Below are positions 52,040-61,376 of a stretch of DNA of 64,000 nt, piece after piece. Location of the stretch: contig NZ_LT702999.1 of NCBI RefSeq assembly GCF_900149685.1, positions 1,240,001 to 1,304,000 of the forward strand. Reading direction: 5' to 3'. The notes beneath the pieces were generated by a model. It searched no databases, was not told where the DNA came from, and worked only from the letters and a program-made list of their open reading frames with translations. Each line of letters begins with the position of its first letter. Positions within the stretch are counted from its first letter, which is position 1. The position numbers and the translations under genes were made by a program. Source of the DNA: Erythrobacter sp. Alg231-14 (GTDB lineage Bacteria > Pseudomonadota > Alphaproteobacteria > Sphingomonadales > Sphingomonadaceae).

Positions 52040-53476
52040 ATGAGTTTGATCCAAGGCAAGCTGCCCCTCCGGCTCAAATTGATCCATGGATTTGGTGCGG
52101 TTGCATTCGGTGTGAAAGACACCGGTTTTTCGTTCTTCCTGTTGTTTTTCTACAGCCAAGTTCTGGGCATGGATGCCGGCCTCGTCAGCGTGGCCTTGTT
52201 GTTGGCGTTGTTGGTGGATGCGGTGGTTGATCCGATCATCGGCAATTTGTCTGATCGTACATATTCGCGCTGGGGACGGCGCCTGCCATGGCTTTACGCA
52301 GCGCCCATTCCGCTGGCTTTTGCATGGGTGTTGTTGTGGTCACCTCCCGGCGGTGAAGCCCCCACCTTTATGGGTCTGCTGGGCATCTGCATAGCGGTGC
52401 GGTTGTTGTTGTCGGCATGCGAAGTCCCATCGATATCGCTGCTGCCGGAAATCACATCGGATTATGTCGAACGCACCACTTTGTTTCGGTTCCGGTATCT
52501 GTCCGGTTGGTTGGGCGGCATTTTGATGATGATTATCGCCTACGGCTTTTTATTCTCGGGCGATGGCGGTTTGTTGGAACAAGACGGTTACGTCACGTTC
52601 GGGATTGTCGGGTCAGTCCTTATGGTGATTTCGGTCATGGGATCCGCGCTGGGACAACACAAATTGGTCGCGCATTTGCCTGCGCACAAACCGACGCCGT
52701 TTTCATTGAAGGCATGCTTCGCCGAAATCTTCGAAGCATTCAGCGAGCGGGCATTCCTGTTTTTCGCAGCCGGCGGCTTGGCCGCATATATCAGCCAAGG
52801 GTTGAACTTCTCGCTGTCCAATTACCTCAACGTATACGTTTGGCGCTTGGATGCGACCAGTCTACCCGGCCTTCCCGAAAGCGTGACGGGCCTTAGCATT
52901 TATCCGCTTATCCTGTTTCTGTCGGTGTTGTTGATGTTCAACATTGTTGGCCCGATGCACGAAAAATTCGGCAAGCCAAAAAGCGCCGCGATCGGCGCAA
53001 TCGGCAGCACGGTATTGACCTTGATCCCTTATGGCGCGTTGTTGCTGGGGCTTTGGCCAGAATTGGGATCGCTCTCCTCGCTTATCTTGGTGTTTACCTT
53101 CCTCACCGTCGGCAACGCATTGGGTGTGGTGGTGATGGTGTCGGCGTCTTCGATGATCGCTGAAATCGTTGAGGCATATTTGGAGCGGACCGGGATGCGC
53201 GCAGAGGGCGCATTCTATTCTGGCAATTGGTTGGTGCAAAAATGCGCAACCGGTTTTGGCATCTTCTTGAGCGGCCAATTCCTCGCATTTTCCGCGCTGA
53301 CATCCGATGTCACACCGGACAATGCGGCGCCCGCTGTGATCGACTCATTGATCATCTTGTATGTCGCAACGACCGTTGTGTTGATGATGATTGCCGCGTT
53401 CTGGTTGGGCCGTTTCCCGATCAGCCGCGAAGACCACGAAGCCCGCATCGCTGCGCTCAGCGAACAAATAGACTGA
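52040..53476 (+). CDS. MFS transporter of the GPH (MelB-like) family
   Basis: The 478-residue carrier has about twelve membrane helices. The conserved N-terminal stretch GAVAFGVKDTGFSFFLLFFYSQVLGMD, then DAVVDPIIGNLSDRTYSRWGRRLPWLY with the charged Asp and the RWGRR loop, is typical of glycoside-pentoside-hexuronide cation symporters. Sphingomonads carry many such proteins beside catabolic genes, not always for sugars. Its position between two acyl-CoA dehydrogenase groups suggests uptake of their substrate. It is divergent from the 50581-51774 gene. Confidence 0.88.
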   Translation: MSLIQGKLPLRLKLIHGFGAVAFGVKDTGFSFFLLFFYSQVLGMDAGLVSVALLLALLVDAVVDPIIGNLSDRTYSRWGRRLPWLYAAPIPLAFAWVLLWSPPGGEAPTFMGLLGICIAVRLLLSACEVPSISLLPEITSDYVERTTLFRFRYLSGWLGGILMMIIAYGFLFSGDGGLLEQDGYVTFGIVGSVLMVISVMGSALGQHKLVAHLPAHKPTPFSLKACFAEIFEAFSERAFLFFAAGGLAAYISQGLNFSLSNYLNVYVWRLDATSLPGLPESVTGLSIYPLILFLSVLLMFNIVGPMHEKFGKPKSAAIGAIGSTVLTLIPYGALLLGLWPELGSLSSLILVFTFLTVGNALGVVVMVSASSMIAEIVEAYLERTGMRAEGAFYSGNWLVQKCATGFGIFLSGQFLAFSALTSDVTPDNAAPAVIDSLIILYVATTVVLMMIAAFWLGRFPISREDHEARIAALSEQID

Positions 53477-53568
53477 AACAAAATGAGAGCTTGGCGCGGC
53501 GGTATGGCTCTGCCACGGTCGCTTTCAACAGATTCGATTTCAATTAAGGACTAGAGAGGAACACCCCT

Positions 53569-54903
53569 ATGGATTTCCAACCGACAGAACGTCAGGCCTA
53601 TTGGCGCGACCGCGTGCGCGACTTTATCGAAACGCATGTTCGCCCCAATATGGACGTCTACAAAGAACAAGACGCCGCCGGCGATCGCTGGAAAGTCATC
53701 CAGATCATCGAAGACAAAAAGAAGTTGGCCAAAGAAGCCGGCATCTGGAACCTCTTCATGCCGCCCCGCAATGACGGCCACCATCACGTCGAAGAAACGT
53801 TTGAATTTGAAGGCCCTGGCCTGACCAACCTCGAATACGCTTTGTGCGCCGAAGAAATGGGCCGCATCGGTTGGGCATCGGAAGTGTTCAACTGTTCCGC
53901 GCCGGACACCGGCAACATGGAAGTGTTCCACCGCTACGGCACAATCGAACAAAAGGAACAGTGGCTTCGCCCGATCATGAACGGCGAAATCCGTTCGGCG
54001 TTCCTTATGACAGAGCCGTTCACCGCTTCGTCTGATGCCACCAACATCGAAACGCGGATGGAACGCGATGGCGATGAATATGTGATCAATGGCCGCAAAT
54101 GGTGGTCATCGGGTCTGGGTGATCCGCGTTGTAAAGTGTCCATCGTTATGGGCAAAACCGACTTTTCCGCCGGTCGCCATGCGCAACAATCTATGTTGTT
54201 GATGCCAAACGATGCGCCGGGCGTGAACATCATTCGCCACCTGCCGGTGTTTGGATATGACGATGCGCCGCACGGCCACATGGAAGTGGAAATGAAGGAC
54301 GTTCGCGTCCCTGTGACCAACATGCTTCTTGGTGAAGGTCGCGGGTTTGAGATCGCCCAAGGGCGCCTCGGCCCTGGCCGCATTCACCACTGCATGCGCA
54401 CCATCGGCGTCGCCGAAGAGGCGTTGGCAAAAATGTGCAAACGCCTTCAAGAACGCGAAGCTTTTGGCAAACCGATCTACAAGCATTCGGTTTGGGAAGA
54501 GCGCGTTGCGCGGGCCCGCATTGATATCGACATGACACGTCTGCTCTGCCTGAAAGCGGCCGACATGATGGACAAAGTCGGCAACAAATCGGCCAAGCAA
54601 GAAATCGCGATGATCAAAGTTCAGGCGCCGAACATGGCTCTGAAAATCATCGACGACGCGATCCAAGCCCATGGCGGCGGCGGCGTGTCGAACGATTACG
54701 GTTTGGCCAATGCCTATGCGCATCAACGCACATTGCGTTTGGCAGATGGTCCGGACGAAGTGCACGCGCGCTCAATCGCTCGGATGGAATTTGGCAAGCA
54801 TGTTCCAGAAGAAGGCCCAACGGCAAACGCTCTGCGCAAAGGTGGCAACGCCGCCAATGATGCAGGCGGCTTCAGCTCAGGCGACATGGGTGCAACCCGT
54901 TAA
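53569..54903 (+). CDS. ACAD10/ACAD11-like acyl-CoA dehydrogenase
   Basis: The 444-residue enzyme closely follows the dehydrogenase half of human ACAD11: [103 protein letters not shown] and [24 protein letters not shown]10/11 proteins work on 4-hydroxyacyl-CoA that has been phosphorylated by an attached kinase domain. Here that kinase is a separate gene two places downstream (56030-57103). The ATG follows AGAGAGG by about eleven bases. Confidence 0.92.
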   Translation: MDFQPTERQAYWRDRVRDFIETHVRPNMDVYKEQDAAGDRWKVIQIIEDKKKLAKEAGIWNLFMPPRNDGHHHVEETFEFEGPGLTNLEYALCAEEMGRIGWASEVFNCSAPDTGNMEVFHRYGTIEQKEQWLRPIMNGEIRSAFLMTEPFTASSDATNIETRMERDGDEYVINGRKWWSSGLGDPRCKVSIVMGKTDFSAGRHAQQSMLLMPNDAPGVNIIRHLPVFGYDDAPHGHMEVEMKDVRVPVTNMLLGEGRGFEIAQGRLGPGRIHHCMRTIGVAEEALAKMCKRLQEREAFGKPIYKHSVWEERVARARIDIDMTRLLCLKAADMMDKVGNKSAKQEIAMIKVQAPNMALKIIDDAIQAHGGGGVSNDYGLANAYAHQRTLRLADGPDEVHARSIARMEFGKHVPEEGPTANALRKGGNAANDAGGFSSGDMGATR

Positions 54904-54941
54904 TTCGGGCCCCATTTTCTGAACTAAAGCGAGAGGACAAT

Positions 54942-56030
54942 ATGGCAAAAGCAGCAATTCTGGAAACACCAGGTCAAGGTTTGACGATCGGCGACATCGA
55001 AGTCGCCGATCCCATGCCACACGAAGTATTGATCGACACGAAGGCTTGCGGCCTTTGCCATTCCGATTTGCACTTTATCGATGGTCACTACCCGCATGCA
55101 TTGCCCGCAATTCCCGGGCATGAGGCGGCCGGCATTGTGCGGGCCGTTGGCAGCGAAGTGACCACGGTAAAGCCCGGCGATCACGTCGTCTCCTGCCTCA
55201 GCGCGTTTTGCGGCACTTGCGAATTTTGCGTAACAGGCCGGATGGCTCTTTGCCTTGGCGGGGCGACCCGCCGCGGCAAAGGGGACGCGCCGCGCATCAC
55301 GCGCAGTGATGGTGCGCCGGTGGCGCAAATGCTCAACCTTTCCGCTTTGTCTGAACAGATGTTGATCCACGAAAATGCGTGCGTTTCGATTGATAAAGAC
55401 ATGCCGCTTGACCGCGCCGCTGTGATCGGTTGCGCGGTGACAACCGGCGCCGGAACGATCTTTAACGCGTGCAATGTGACACCGGGCGAAACCGTCTTGG
55501 TCGTCGGGTGCGGCGGTGTTGGTCTCGCGACCATCAACGCAGCCAAAATTGCGGGCGCAGGAAAGGTGATTGCCGCCGATCCTTTGCCGGAAAAACGCGC
55601 ATTGGCCGAAACATTGGGCGCGACCCATACGGTCGATGCTTTGGCCGATGACGTGGTCAAACAGATCATGGAAATCTCTGGCGGCGGCGTCGATTGGGGA
55701 ATTGAGGCCGTCGGGCGTCAGGCATCGGCCGATCTCGCCGTTGCCGCGTTGCGGCGCGGGGGCACAGCAGTGATCTTGGGCATGATGCCTTTGGATTGCA
55801 AAGTCGGCCTTGGTGCGATGGACCTTTTGGGCGGAAAGAAATTGATGGGCGCGATCATGGGGATGAACCACTTCCCCGTTGACCTACCGCGACTGGTGGA
55901 TTTCTACATGCGCGGCTTGCTCGACCTCGACACCATTATCGCTGAACGGATCAGCCTTGATGATGTGAATGCGGGCTTTGATAAAATGCGTGAAGGGAGC
56001 CACGCGCGCAGCGTGGTTATGTTCGACTGA
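54942..56030 (+). CDS. Zinc-dependent alcohol dehydrogenase
   Basis: The 362-residue MDR enzyme has the catalytic zinc site (Cys36 in KACGLCHSD, His60-Glu61 in PGHEAAG), structural zinc cysteines 90, 93, 96 and 104, and the nucleotide motif VVGCGGVGLATINAAKIAGA. It resembles class III-type and Rxyl-type dehydrogenases. The stop overlaps the next start by one base (56030), and the gene is 38 bases after the ACAD11-like gene, so all three genes are one unit. It may oxidise a hydroxy group on the same substrate. Confidence 0.92.
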   Translation: MAKAAILETPGQGLTIGDIEVADPMPHEVLIDTKACGLCHSDLHFIDGHYPHALPAIPGHEAAGIVRAVGSEVTTVKPGDHVVSCLSAFCGTCEFCVTGRMALCLGGATRRGKGDAPRITRSDGAPVAQMLNLSALSEQMLIHENACVSIDKDMPLDRAAVIGCAVTTGAGTIFNACNVTPGETVLVVGCGGVGLATINAAKIAGAGKVIAADPLPEKRALAETLGATHTVDALADDVVKQIMEISGGGVDWGIEAVGRQASADLAVAALRRGGTAVILGMMPLDCKVGLGAMDLLGGKKLMGAIMGMNHFPVDLPRLVDFYMRGLLDLDTIIAERISLDDVNAGFDKMREGSHARSVVMFD

Positions 56031-57103
56031 TGAGCATTGATTTTGACAAGGAAATGGTCGGCACAATTGAGGTGCCGGAAGCTGATAAACTTGACCTTGA
56101 AAAGTTGACTGCATGGTTCGAAGCCAATGTGGAAGGCTATGAAGGCCCGATCAGCTACACCAAATTCAAGGGCGGCCAATCCAATCCGACCTACAAAATC
56201 GAAACACCCGGCGCGAATTATGTTCTGCGCCGCCAACCATTTGGCAAATTGCTGCCATCGGCGCATGCGGTGGATCGCGAATACAAGGCCATGACCGGCC
56301 TGCACCCAACCGGATTTCCGGTGCCCAAGACATACGGGCTTTGCGAAGATCCGGAGGTTTTGGGGTCCAAGTTCTTTGTGATGAGCATGGCGGATGGCCG
56401 TTCATTGTGGAACGGTGCCCTTCCCGGCTGTTCAGTCGATGAACGCCGCGCGCTTTACAACGCTTTGATCGATACAATGGCGGATATGCACCTTAACGTG
56501 CCGGACGACATTGGTCTGGGCGATTATGGCAAGCCGACCGATTATTGCGCGCGCCAAATTTCGCGTTGGACGAAACAATACAAGCTGTCCGAAACCGAGC
56601 ACATGCCGCAAATGGAGCGGTTGATTGAATGGTTGCCGCAAACCATCCCTTCACAGCATGGATCATCGGTGGTCCACGGCGATTACCGGCTCGATAATGT
56701 GATTTTCGCCCATGATGAGGCCCGCGTGATCGCGGTGTTGGATTGGGAATTGTCGACGCTGGGCGATCCTATTGCCGATTTCAGCTATTTGATGCTCAAT
56801 TGGTTCCAACCTTCGGATGATGGTCGCGCCGGTTTAATGGGTCTTGATCTGGAAACCTTGGGCATTCCCACGGTCGAAGAGGCGGTCGAACGCTATGTCG
56901 CGCGCACCGGATACCCTGTTCCGCCCATGGATTGGTATTTTGCCTACAATTTGTTCCGGCTCGCCGGGATTATGCAAGGGATCAAGAAACGCGTCATCGA
57001 TGGAACCGCATCATCCGCCCATGCCAAAGCGATGAGCGATCGCGTATCACCATTGGTGGCAAGAGCGTATGAATTCGCGCTAGCCGCCGGGATGCCCGCC
57101 TAA
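56030..57103 (+). CDS. ACAD10/11-type APH-fold kinase
   Basis: The 357-residue protein has FKGGQSNPTY (46-55), LRRQPFGKLLPSAHAVDREY (66-85), HGDYRLDN (216-223) and VLDWE (236-240). These match the aminoglycoside-phosphotransferase-like N-terminal domain of ACAD10/11, which phosphorylates the 4-hydroxyl of 4-hydroxyacyl-CoA, and bacterial relatives such as the levulinate-pathway kinase LvaA. It is not an antibiotic resistance gene. Overlap of the start with the upstream stop shows coupling. Together with the 53569 gene it reconstitutes the fused animal enzyme. Confidence 0.88.
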   Translation: MSIDFDKEMVGTIEVPEADKLDLEKLTAWFEANVEGYEGPISYTKFKGGQSNPTYKIETPGANYVLRRQPFGKLLPSAHAVDREYKAMTGLHPTGFPVPKTYGLCEDPEVLGSKFFVMSMADGRSLWNGALPGCSVDERRALYNALIDTMADMHLNVPDDIGLGDYGKPTDYCARQISRWTKQYKLSETEHMPQMERLIEWLPQTIPSQHGSSVVHGDYRLDNVIFAHDEARVIAVLDWELSTLGDPIADFSYLMLNWFQPSDDGRAGLMGLDLETLGIPTVEEAVERYVARTGYPVPPMDWYFAYNLFRLAGIMQGIKKRVIDGTASSAHAKAMSDRVSPLVARAYEFALAAGMPA

Positions 57104-57322
57104 GCAACGAATGATGCGCGATCGGCGTTTGGGCGCTGGCCTGCATCGCTATCATCGCCCGCGTGGCGGGTTCGGCCTCCTTTTGTGGGCGGAGAACCGC
57201 GCGCGGTGCCGATGCCCGACGGTGCCGGGTCTTGCCGGGCCCGGTTCGGCTCGCTAGCAGCACACGCAACGACCCGCGCACGCATCATCAACGCGCGCGC
57301 CCCAAATTCATCCGGAGAATGT

Positions 57323-58159
57323 ATGACCGACACCCTAATCACCCAGATCGGAACGGCTTGGGAAAATCGCGCAGAAATCACACCCGGCAGCGATGTGCGC
57401 CATGCGGTTAGCGAAGCGTTGGCGATGTTGGACAATGGCGAGGCGCGCGTTGCTTCCCCCGATGGCAATGGCGGATGGGTCGTCAATCAATGGTTGAAAA
57501 AGGCGGTTCTGTTGTCGTTCCGCTTAAACGACAACCGCGTCATGGAAGACGCGGCCGGCGGCGATGCGGCCTATGACAAAGTTCCGATCAAGTTTGCCGG
57601 ATGGGGCGAAAACCGCTTTCGCGATGCAGGGTTCCGCATTGTTCCGGGCGCGGTTGTGCGCCGGGGCAGCTTCATCGGCAAAGGCGCGGTGGTGATGCCC
57701 AGTTTCGTCAATATCGGCGCCTATGTTGGCGAAGGGACGATGGTGGACACTTGGGCTACCGTGGGATCATGCGCGCAAATTGGTGCGAATGTGCACATTT
57801 CCGGCGGCGCCGGGATCGGCGGCGTACTTGAACCGCTTCAGGCAGAGCCGGTGATCATCGGTGACGGAGCCTTTATCGGCGCGCGCAGCGAAGTCGCAGA
57901 AGGCGTCCGCGTCGGCGAAGGCGCAGTCTTGTCCATGGGCGTTTATCTGGGTGCCTCGACCAAAATCATCGACCGGGCTACCGGCGAAATTCACATGGGC
58001 GAAGTGCCTCCCTATGCGGTGGTTGTTCCTGGCAGCCTGCCGGGTAAACCTCTGCCCGACGGCACACCAGGCCCATCGCTTTATTGCGCCGTGATCGTTA
58101 AAACCGTGGACGCGCAAACGCGCTCAAAAACCGGCATCAACGAATTGTTGCGCGATTGA
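57323..58159 (+). CDS. dapD: 2,3,4,5-tetrahydropyridine-2,6-dicarboxylate N-succinyltransferase
   Basis: DapD transfers succinate from succinyl-CoA to tetrahydrodipicolinate in lysine and diaminopimelate synthesis. The 278-residue protein has [19 protein letters not shown] in the N-domain, then left-handed beta-helix repeats ([50 protein letters not shown]) and [28 protein letters not shown] 57323 follows CCGGAGA. The 219-base upstream gap is GC-rich and holds no gene. Confidence 0.96.
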   Translation: MTDTLITQIGTAWENRAEITPGSDVRHAVSEALAMLDNGEARVASPDGNGGWVVNQWLKKAVLLSFRLNDNRVMEDAAGGDAAYDKVPIKFAGWGENRFRDAGFRIVPGAVVRRGSFIGKGAVVMPSFVNIGAYVGEGTMVDTWATVGSCAQIGANVHISGGAGIGGVLEPLQAEPVIIGDGAFIGARSEVAEGVRVGEGAVLSMGVYLGASTKIIDRATGEIHMGEVPPYAVVVPGSLPGKPLPDGTPGPSLYCAVIVKTVDAQTRSKTGINELLRD

Positions 58160-58182
58160 TCATCGGTTTGGCCGACGCGGGT

Positions 58183-59577
58183 TTAATCCTGCGTCGGCGA
58201 TGCCGTTTCAATTGGTGGCTGATCACTGACCTGCGCTGCATAGCGTTCCGCTTCGCGTAAGACGCGGATGGCGTTGCGGCTTGCGATCAATTCCATTTCG
58301 ACTTGGGAATATCCGCGGCGCGACAATTCGGCGAACAATTGCGGGTATCCGCCGACATCCTCAAAACCGACGGGTCCCGTCGGCATCCCATCAAAATCGG
58401 CACCAATGCCGATATATTCCACCCCGATCATCGCACGGATATGATCGATGTGATCAGCCATATGGCTGATCATTGTGGCGGGTTCGGGATTGGCGGCATC
58501 CCAATCATCCATCGCGGATGCAATCACATCGGGCTGTCCTTGAAACAGCGATTGCTGCCGCGCTTGTTCCGCTTCGCGTTCAGCGAACCAATCCCTGCGC
58601 TCTTCATTAAGAAATCCGGGCAATGCCACGACCATGACGATGCCGCCATTGTCCGGCAAACGGGTCAGCACGCTGTCGGGCACATTGCGCGCGTGGCCGT
58701 TGATGGCGCGGACGCCCGAATGGCTAAAAATCACAGGTGCACGCGCCGCATCCAACGCATCGTGCATCGCATCCTCACTCACATGGCTTAGATCAACCAA
58801 CATCCCGATCCGGTTCATTTCGCGGATCACATCCTTGCCAAATGCGCTCAACCCGCCATGTTCGGGGGCATCTGTTGCGCTGTCGGCCCATGGCGTGTTC
58901 CGGCTGTGGGTGATGGTCATGTACCGCGCGCCCAAGGCGTACATCTGACGCAGAACGCCTAGACTTGATCCGATCGAATGGCCGCCTTCCATGCCCAACA
59001 TAGACGCGACACGACCGTCGGCGATCGCGGCTTCGACATCATCGGCGGTTTCGGCGTAGCGCAGCGCTTCAGGATAACGGTCGATCAGGCGTTTCATCAC
59101 GTCGATCTGCTCCATCGTCATCTGCACCGCTTCGGGTTCAGACAGGCTGACAGGGACATAAACCGACCAATATTGTGCACCGACTTGGCCGGTGGCCAAT
59201 CGTTCAATATCGGTGTGCATGGCGCGCCCTTGCGGGTGGGTGTCGCCGGTCCCGCTTGTATCGGCGAAGTCGAAATCGTTGATTTGATTGCCAAATCGCG
59301 CGCGCAATTGGATCGGCACATCGTTGTGGCCATCGAAAACAGGCGCGATTTGCAACGCCGCTTCTGCCGCTTGAAGCGCAGGATCGACCTCTATTACGGC
59401 CTCGACAACCGCCTCTTCGACCACGCTGCCCTCTGCAGGATTCTCGGCAGTTTGAGCGGCCAAGGGAGCCGCAAAAGCGGCGCACAACGCAATCGCAGCA
59501 CACGTTGATGCCGCGAAACGAACTGGGTCAAAATGACGGCCGGAATTTCCTTCGAGTGGTCCAATGGCGAGTTGCAT
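58183..59577 (-). CDS. Membrane dipeptidase family (M19) protein, secreted
   Basis: The M19 zinc peptidase domain begins at IAPVFDGHNDVPIQLRARFG (the HxD pair). It also has MLGMEGGHSIGSSLGVL, YMTITHSRNTPWADSAT, MLVDLSHVSEDAM, PVIFSHSGVRAINGHARNVPD and IGVEYIGIGADFDGMPTGP, so all metal residues appear intact. The N-terminus from ATG 59577 has a signal-like hydrophobic stretch (FAASTCAAIALCAAFAAPLAAQ) and then an acidic linker with VVEEAVVEAVIEVDP. Starts at 59628 or 59646 are possible. It hydrolyses dipeptides or beta-lactam-like amides, probably in the periplasm. Confidence 0.88.
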   Translation of the reverse strand: MQLAIGPLEGNSGRHFDPVRFAASTCAAIALCAAFAAPLAAQTAENPAEGSVVEEAVVEAVIEVDPALQAAEAALQIAPVFDGHNDVPIQLRARFGNQINDFDFADTSGTGDTHPQGRAMHTDIERLATGQVGAQYWSVYVPVSLSEPEAVQMTMEQIDVMKRLIDRYPEALRYAETADDVEAAIADGRVASMLGMEGGHSIGSSLGVLRQMYALGARYMTITHSRNTPWADSATDAPEHGGLSAFGKDVIREMNRIGMLVDLSHVSEDAMHDALDAARAPVIFSHSGVRAINGHARNVPDSVLTRLPDNGGIVMVVALPGFLNEERRDWFAEREAEQARQQSLFQGQPDVIASAMDDWDAANPEPATMISHMADHIDHIRAMIGVEYIGIGADFDGMPTGPVGFEDVGGYPQLFAELSRRGYSQVEMELIASRNAIRVLREAERYAAQVSDQPPIETASPTQD

Positions 59578-59694
59578 GTTGGCGAATACTCCCGATAGTG
59601 CGCGCAAGAATTGGGCGGATGTGAACATCACAGATAGCGCGCGCATCAGATAATTGAAACGGGCGATACCGCGCCGATTTACAGGAGCACTCTC

Positions 59695-60099
59695 ATGATC
59701 AAGCAGCGATTGAAAACAGGGCTTCGATGGGTGTTGGCGGTTTTCTACGCCTTTGCTGGATACATGCACATCGTCGCACCTGCTCCCTTTCTGACCATCA
59801 TGCCGGATGCGATCCCCTATGCCGAGGCGATCGTCTTTTGGACCGGGATTGCGGAAATTGTCGGCGCGATTGCCTTGGTGCAACCGTTCAACCTGCGGCT
59901 CAGACAGGCGGGCGGCATTGGGCTTGCGCTTTATGCGCTGTGTGTGTGGCCGGCCAATATCAACCATTTGATGATGGATTTAGCGCGCGAGGATGGGGGA
60001 CTGGGCCTTGCCTATCACATCCCGCGCATGATCGCCCAACCGTTCATCATATGGTGGGCTTTATGGGCCGGTGATGTGCGCATCGGGCGACGGGCATAA
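59695..60099 (+). CDS. DoxX-like membrane protein
   Basis: The 134-residue protein has four hydrophobic segments and the DoxX pattern: YAFAGYMHIVAPAPFLTIMPD, AIVFWTGIAEIVGAIALVQP, and AGGIGLALYALCVWPANINHLMMDLA. The HIV...PD and GIxEIxGA elements are those of the DoxX/SURF4-like family. Members are linked to redox or sulfur chemistry, but most are uncharacterised. It is divergent from the dipeptidase. Confidence 0.82.
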   Translation: MIKQRLKTGLRWVLAVFYAFAGYMHIVAPAPFLTIMPDAIPYAEAIVFWTGIAEIVGAIALVQPFNLRLRQAGGIGLALYALCVWPANINHLMMDLAREDGGLGLAYHIPRMIAQPFIIWWALWAGDVRIGRRA

Positions 60100-60130
60100 T
60101 CCGCGCCGACGCAGCGATCATTGTTCGCAA

Positions 60131-60175
60131 GAAAAAGGCCGATGGGCAGCGCGCAATGCGATGCTCCACCGGCCT
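60131..60175 (-). terminator. Probable terminator of the SWIB gene
   Basis: Read on the minus strand, AGGCCGGTGG pairs with CCATCGGCCT (one mismatched or wobble position) around a 20-base loop and is followed by TTTTTC. It lies 40 bases after the SWIB stop codon. Confidence 0.6.
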
Positions 60176-60214
60176 ATAATTCTTTAAATCCACCCGTGGG
60201 GGCAGATGAAAGAT

Positions 60215-60466
60215 TTAGGTGAGGTGCTTAGAAACAGCAGCCGTCATCTTGAACATTGAGATCTGGTCTTTGCCGATCACAGCGCTAAGCTTGCCGTCTG
60301 GGTTGATCTGACGCTTGTCGTTGGCGTCCTGAAGGCTGTGTGCCTTGATGTATTCCCAAACTTTCGAAGTCACTTGAGCGCGAGTCATCGGGCCTTTGCC
60401 GATCACTGCTTCCAAATCACCTGACAATTGCACTGGTTTCTGCAGAGCATTGGTTTTTCCGGCCAT
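60215..60466 (-). CDS. SWIB/MDM2 domain protein
   Basis: The 83-residue basic protein consists of a single SWIB domain: LQKPVQLSGDLEAVIGKGPMTRAQVTSKVWEYIKAHSLQDANDKRQINPDGKL and IGKDQISMFKMTAAVSKHL. The domain is best known from eukaryotic chromatin remodellers and occurs in bacteria mainly in chlamydiae and some proteobacteria, where it may bind DNA. GGGAGAA precedes the ATG. Function is unproven in this lineage. Confidence 0.93.
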   Translation of the reverse strand: MAGKTNALQKPVQLSGDLEAVIGKGPMTRAQVTSKVWEYIKAHSLQDANDKRQINPDGKLSAVIGKDQISMFKMTAAVSKHLT

Positions 60467-60490
60467 AATTCTTCTCCCTTAAATGGCGGG

Positions 60491-61081
60491 TTAGTCGAAA
60501 TCATCTTCGTCGAATGTCCCGTCATCGGCCTCAATGCCGGTGAACGGGGCGTAAAGCACGTCACAACCTGTAACGAACCCTTTGATCGAAGCGATCAGTT
60601 CATCGCGGCTTGCCCCTGGCATCAATGTCAGAGGCAAATCGGTCGCGAATATTTGAAAGACGTAATGGCGTGTTTCACCCACAGGCGGGTCCGGCAAAAG
60701 CCATTCCGAATTGCCCGCACCGTTCTTGCCGGCGCGTGGGGGCAGTTCCCCTTCGAGCAATTTGCCGCGTTGTCCCGAAAGCCCCCAAACCAACCAATGG
60801 ATCGCTGGATCTTTACCAGCGTCGGTTGCGTCTTCGACGATCACAATCAATTCTTGTGATCCCGGGGGCGGCGCGCTCCATTCCAATGGTGGAGCGACGG
60901 CGTCTTCTTCTTTTGCAGTGAAGCAGGGGTCGAGCTCATCCCCGGCATCGAACGCCGGACTGGTCAAAGCGAATGAGCCGCGACCGAACGTCTTCGCATC
61001 GCCAAGGCTTGCAATCGCAAGACCAGGGTGACGCGCCACAGCGGGCACTTTCTTAGAGAGCCATTCTGGGAAATCAGTCAT
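60491..61081 (-). CDS. PEBP / YbhB-YbcL family protein
   Basis: The 196-residue protein has the phosphatidylethanolamine-binding-protein fold: FTAKEEDAVAPPLEWSAPPPGSQELIVIVEDATDAGKDPAIHWLVWGLSG, with the DPxxxHW and PPL signatures of the ligand site, then YVFQIFATDLPL. The C-terminus is strongly acidic (DDGTFDEDDFD). Start ATG 61081 (MTDFPEWLSKKVPAV) fits. The SWIB gene begins 24 bases downstream, so they may be co-transcribed. Confidence 0.9.
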   Translation of the reverse strand: MTDFPEWLSKKVPAVARHPGLAIASLGDAKTFGRGSFALTSPAFDAGDELDPCFTAKEEDAVAPPLEWSAPPPGSQELIVIVEDATDAGKDPAIHWLVWGLSGQRGKLLEGELPPRAGKNGAGNSEWLLPDPPVGETRHYVFQIFATDLPLTLMPGASRDELIASIKGFVTGCDVLYAPFTGIEADDGTFDEDDFD

Positions 61082-61376
61082 GATTCTGTTGTTCCATCCC
61101 TGCTTAAGTAGGGTGATCACCGGGGCAAAACGAGGGATGGCGACGCGATTTGCCCCGGTTTCTGAGGAAAACCCAAAAAAATAGGTGCAATTACAGCGAT
61201 CCCGCCCCCGCTCACCGGCGAGAAAGGCGTAAAAACTCGTCAAAGCACGGGCGAAATTGCGGCGAAATGGTTGCCGTTCATCGCATCGCAATGCATGTTC
61301 TGGCCATCATCCCCCCAACAGAGCCCGGATTGCCGGGCAATTGGTGGTCGCTATTGCTCGGAGTCGCATCCCTCTT

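Noticed and set aside
56030-57103. Aminoglycoside resistance gene
   Set aside because: Motifs and neighbours match the ACAD10/11-type acyl kinase, not drug-modifying enzymes.
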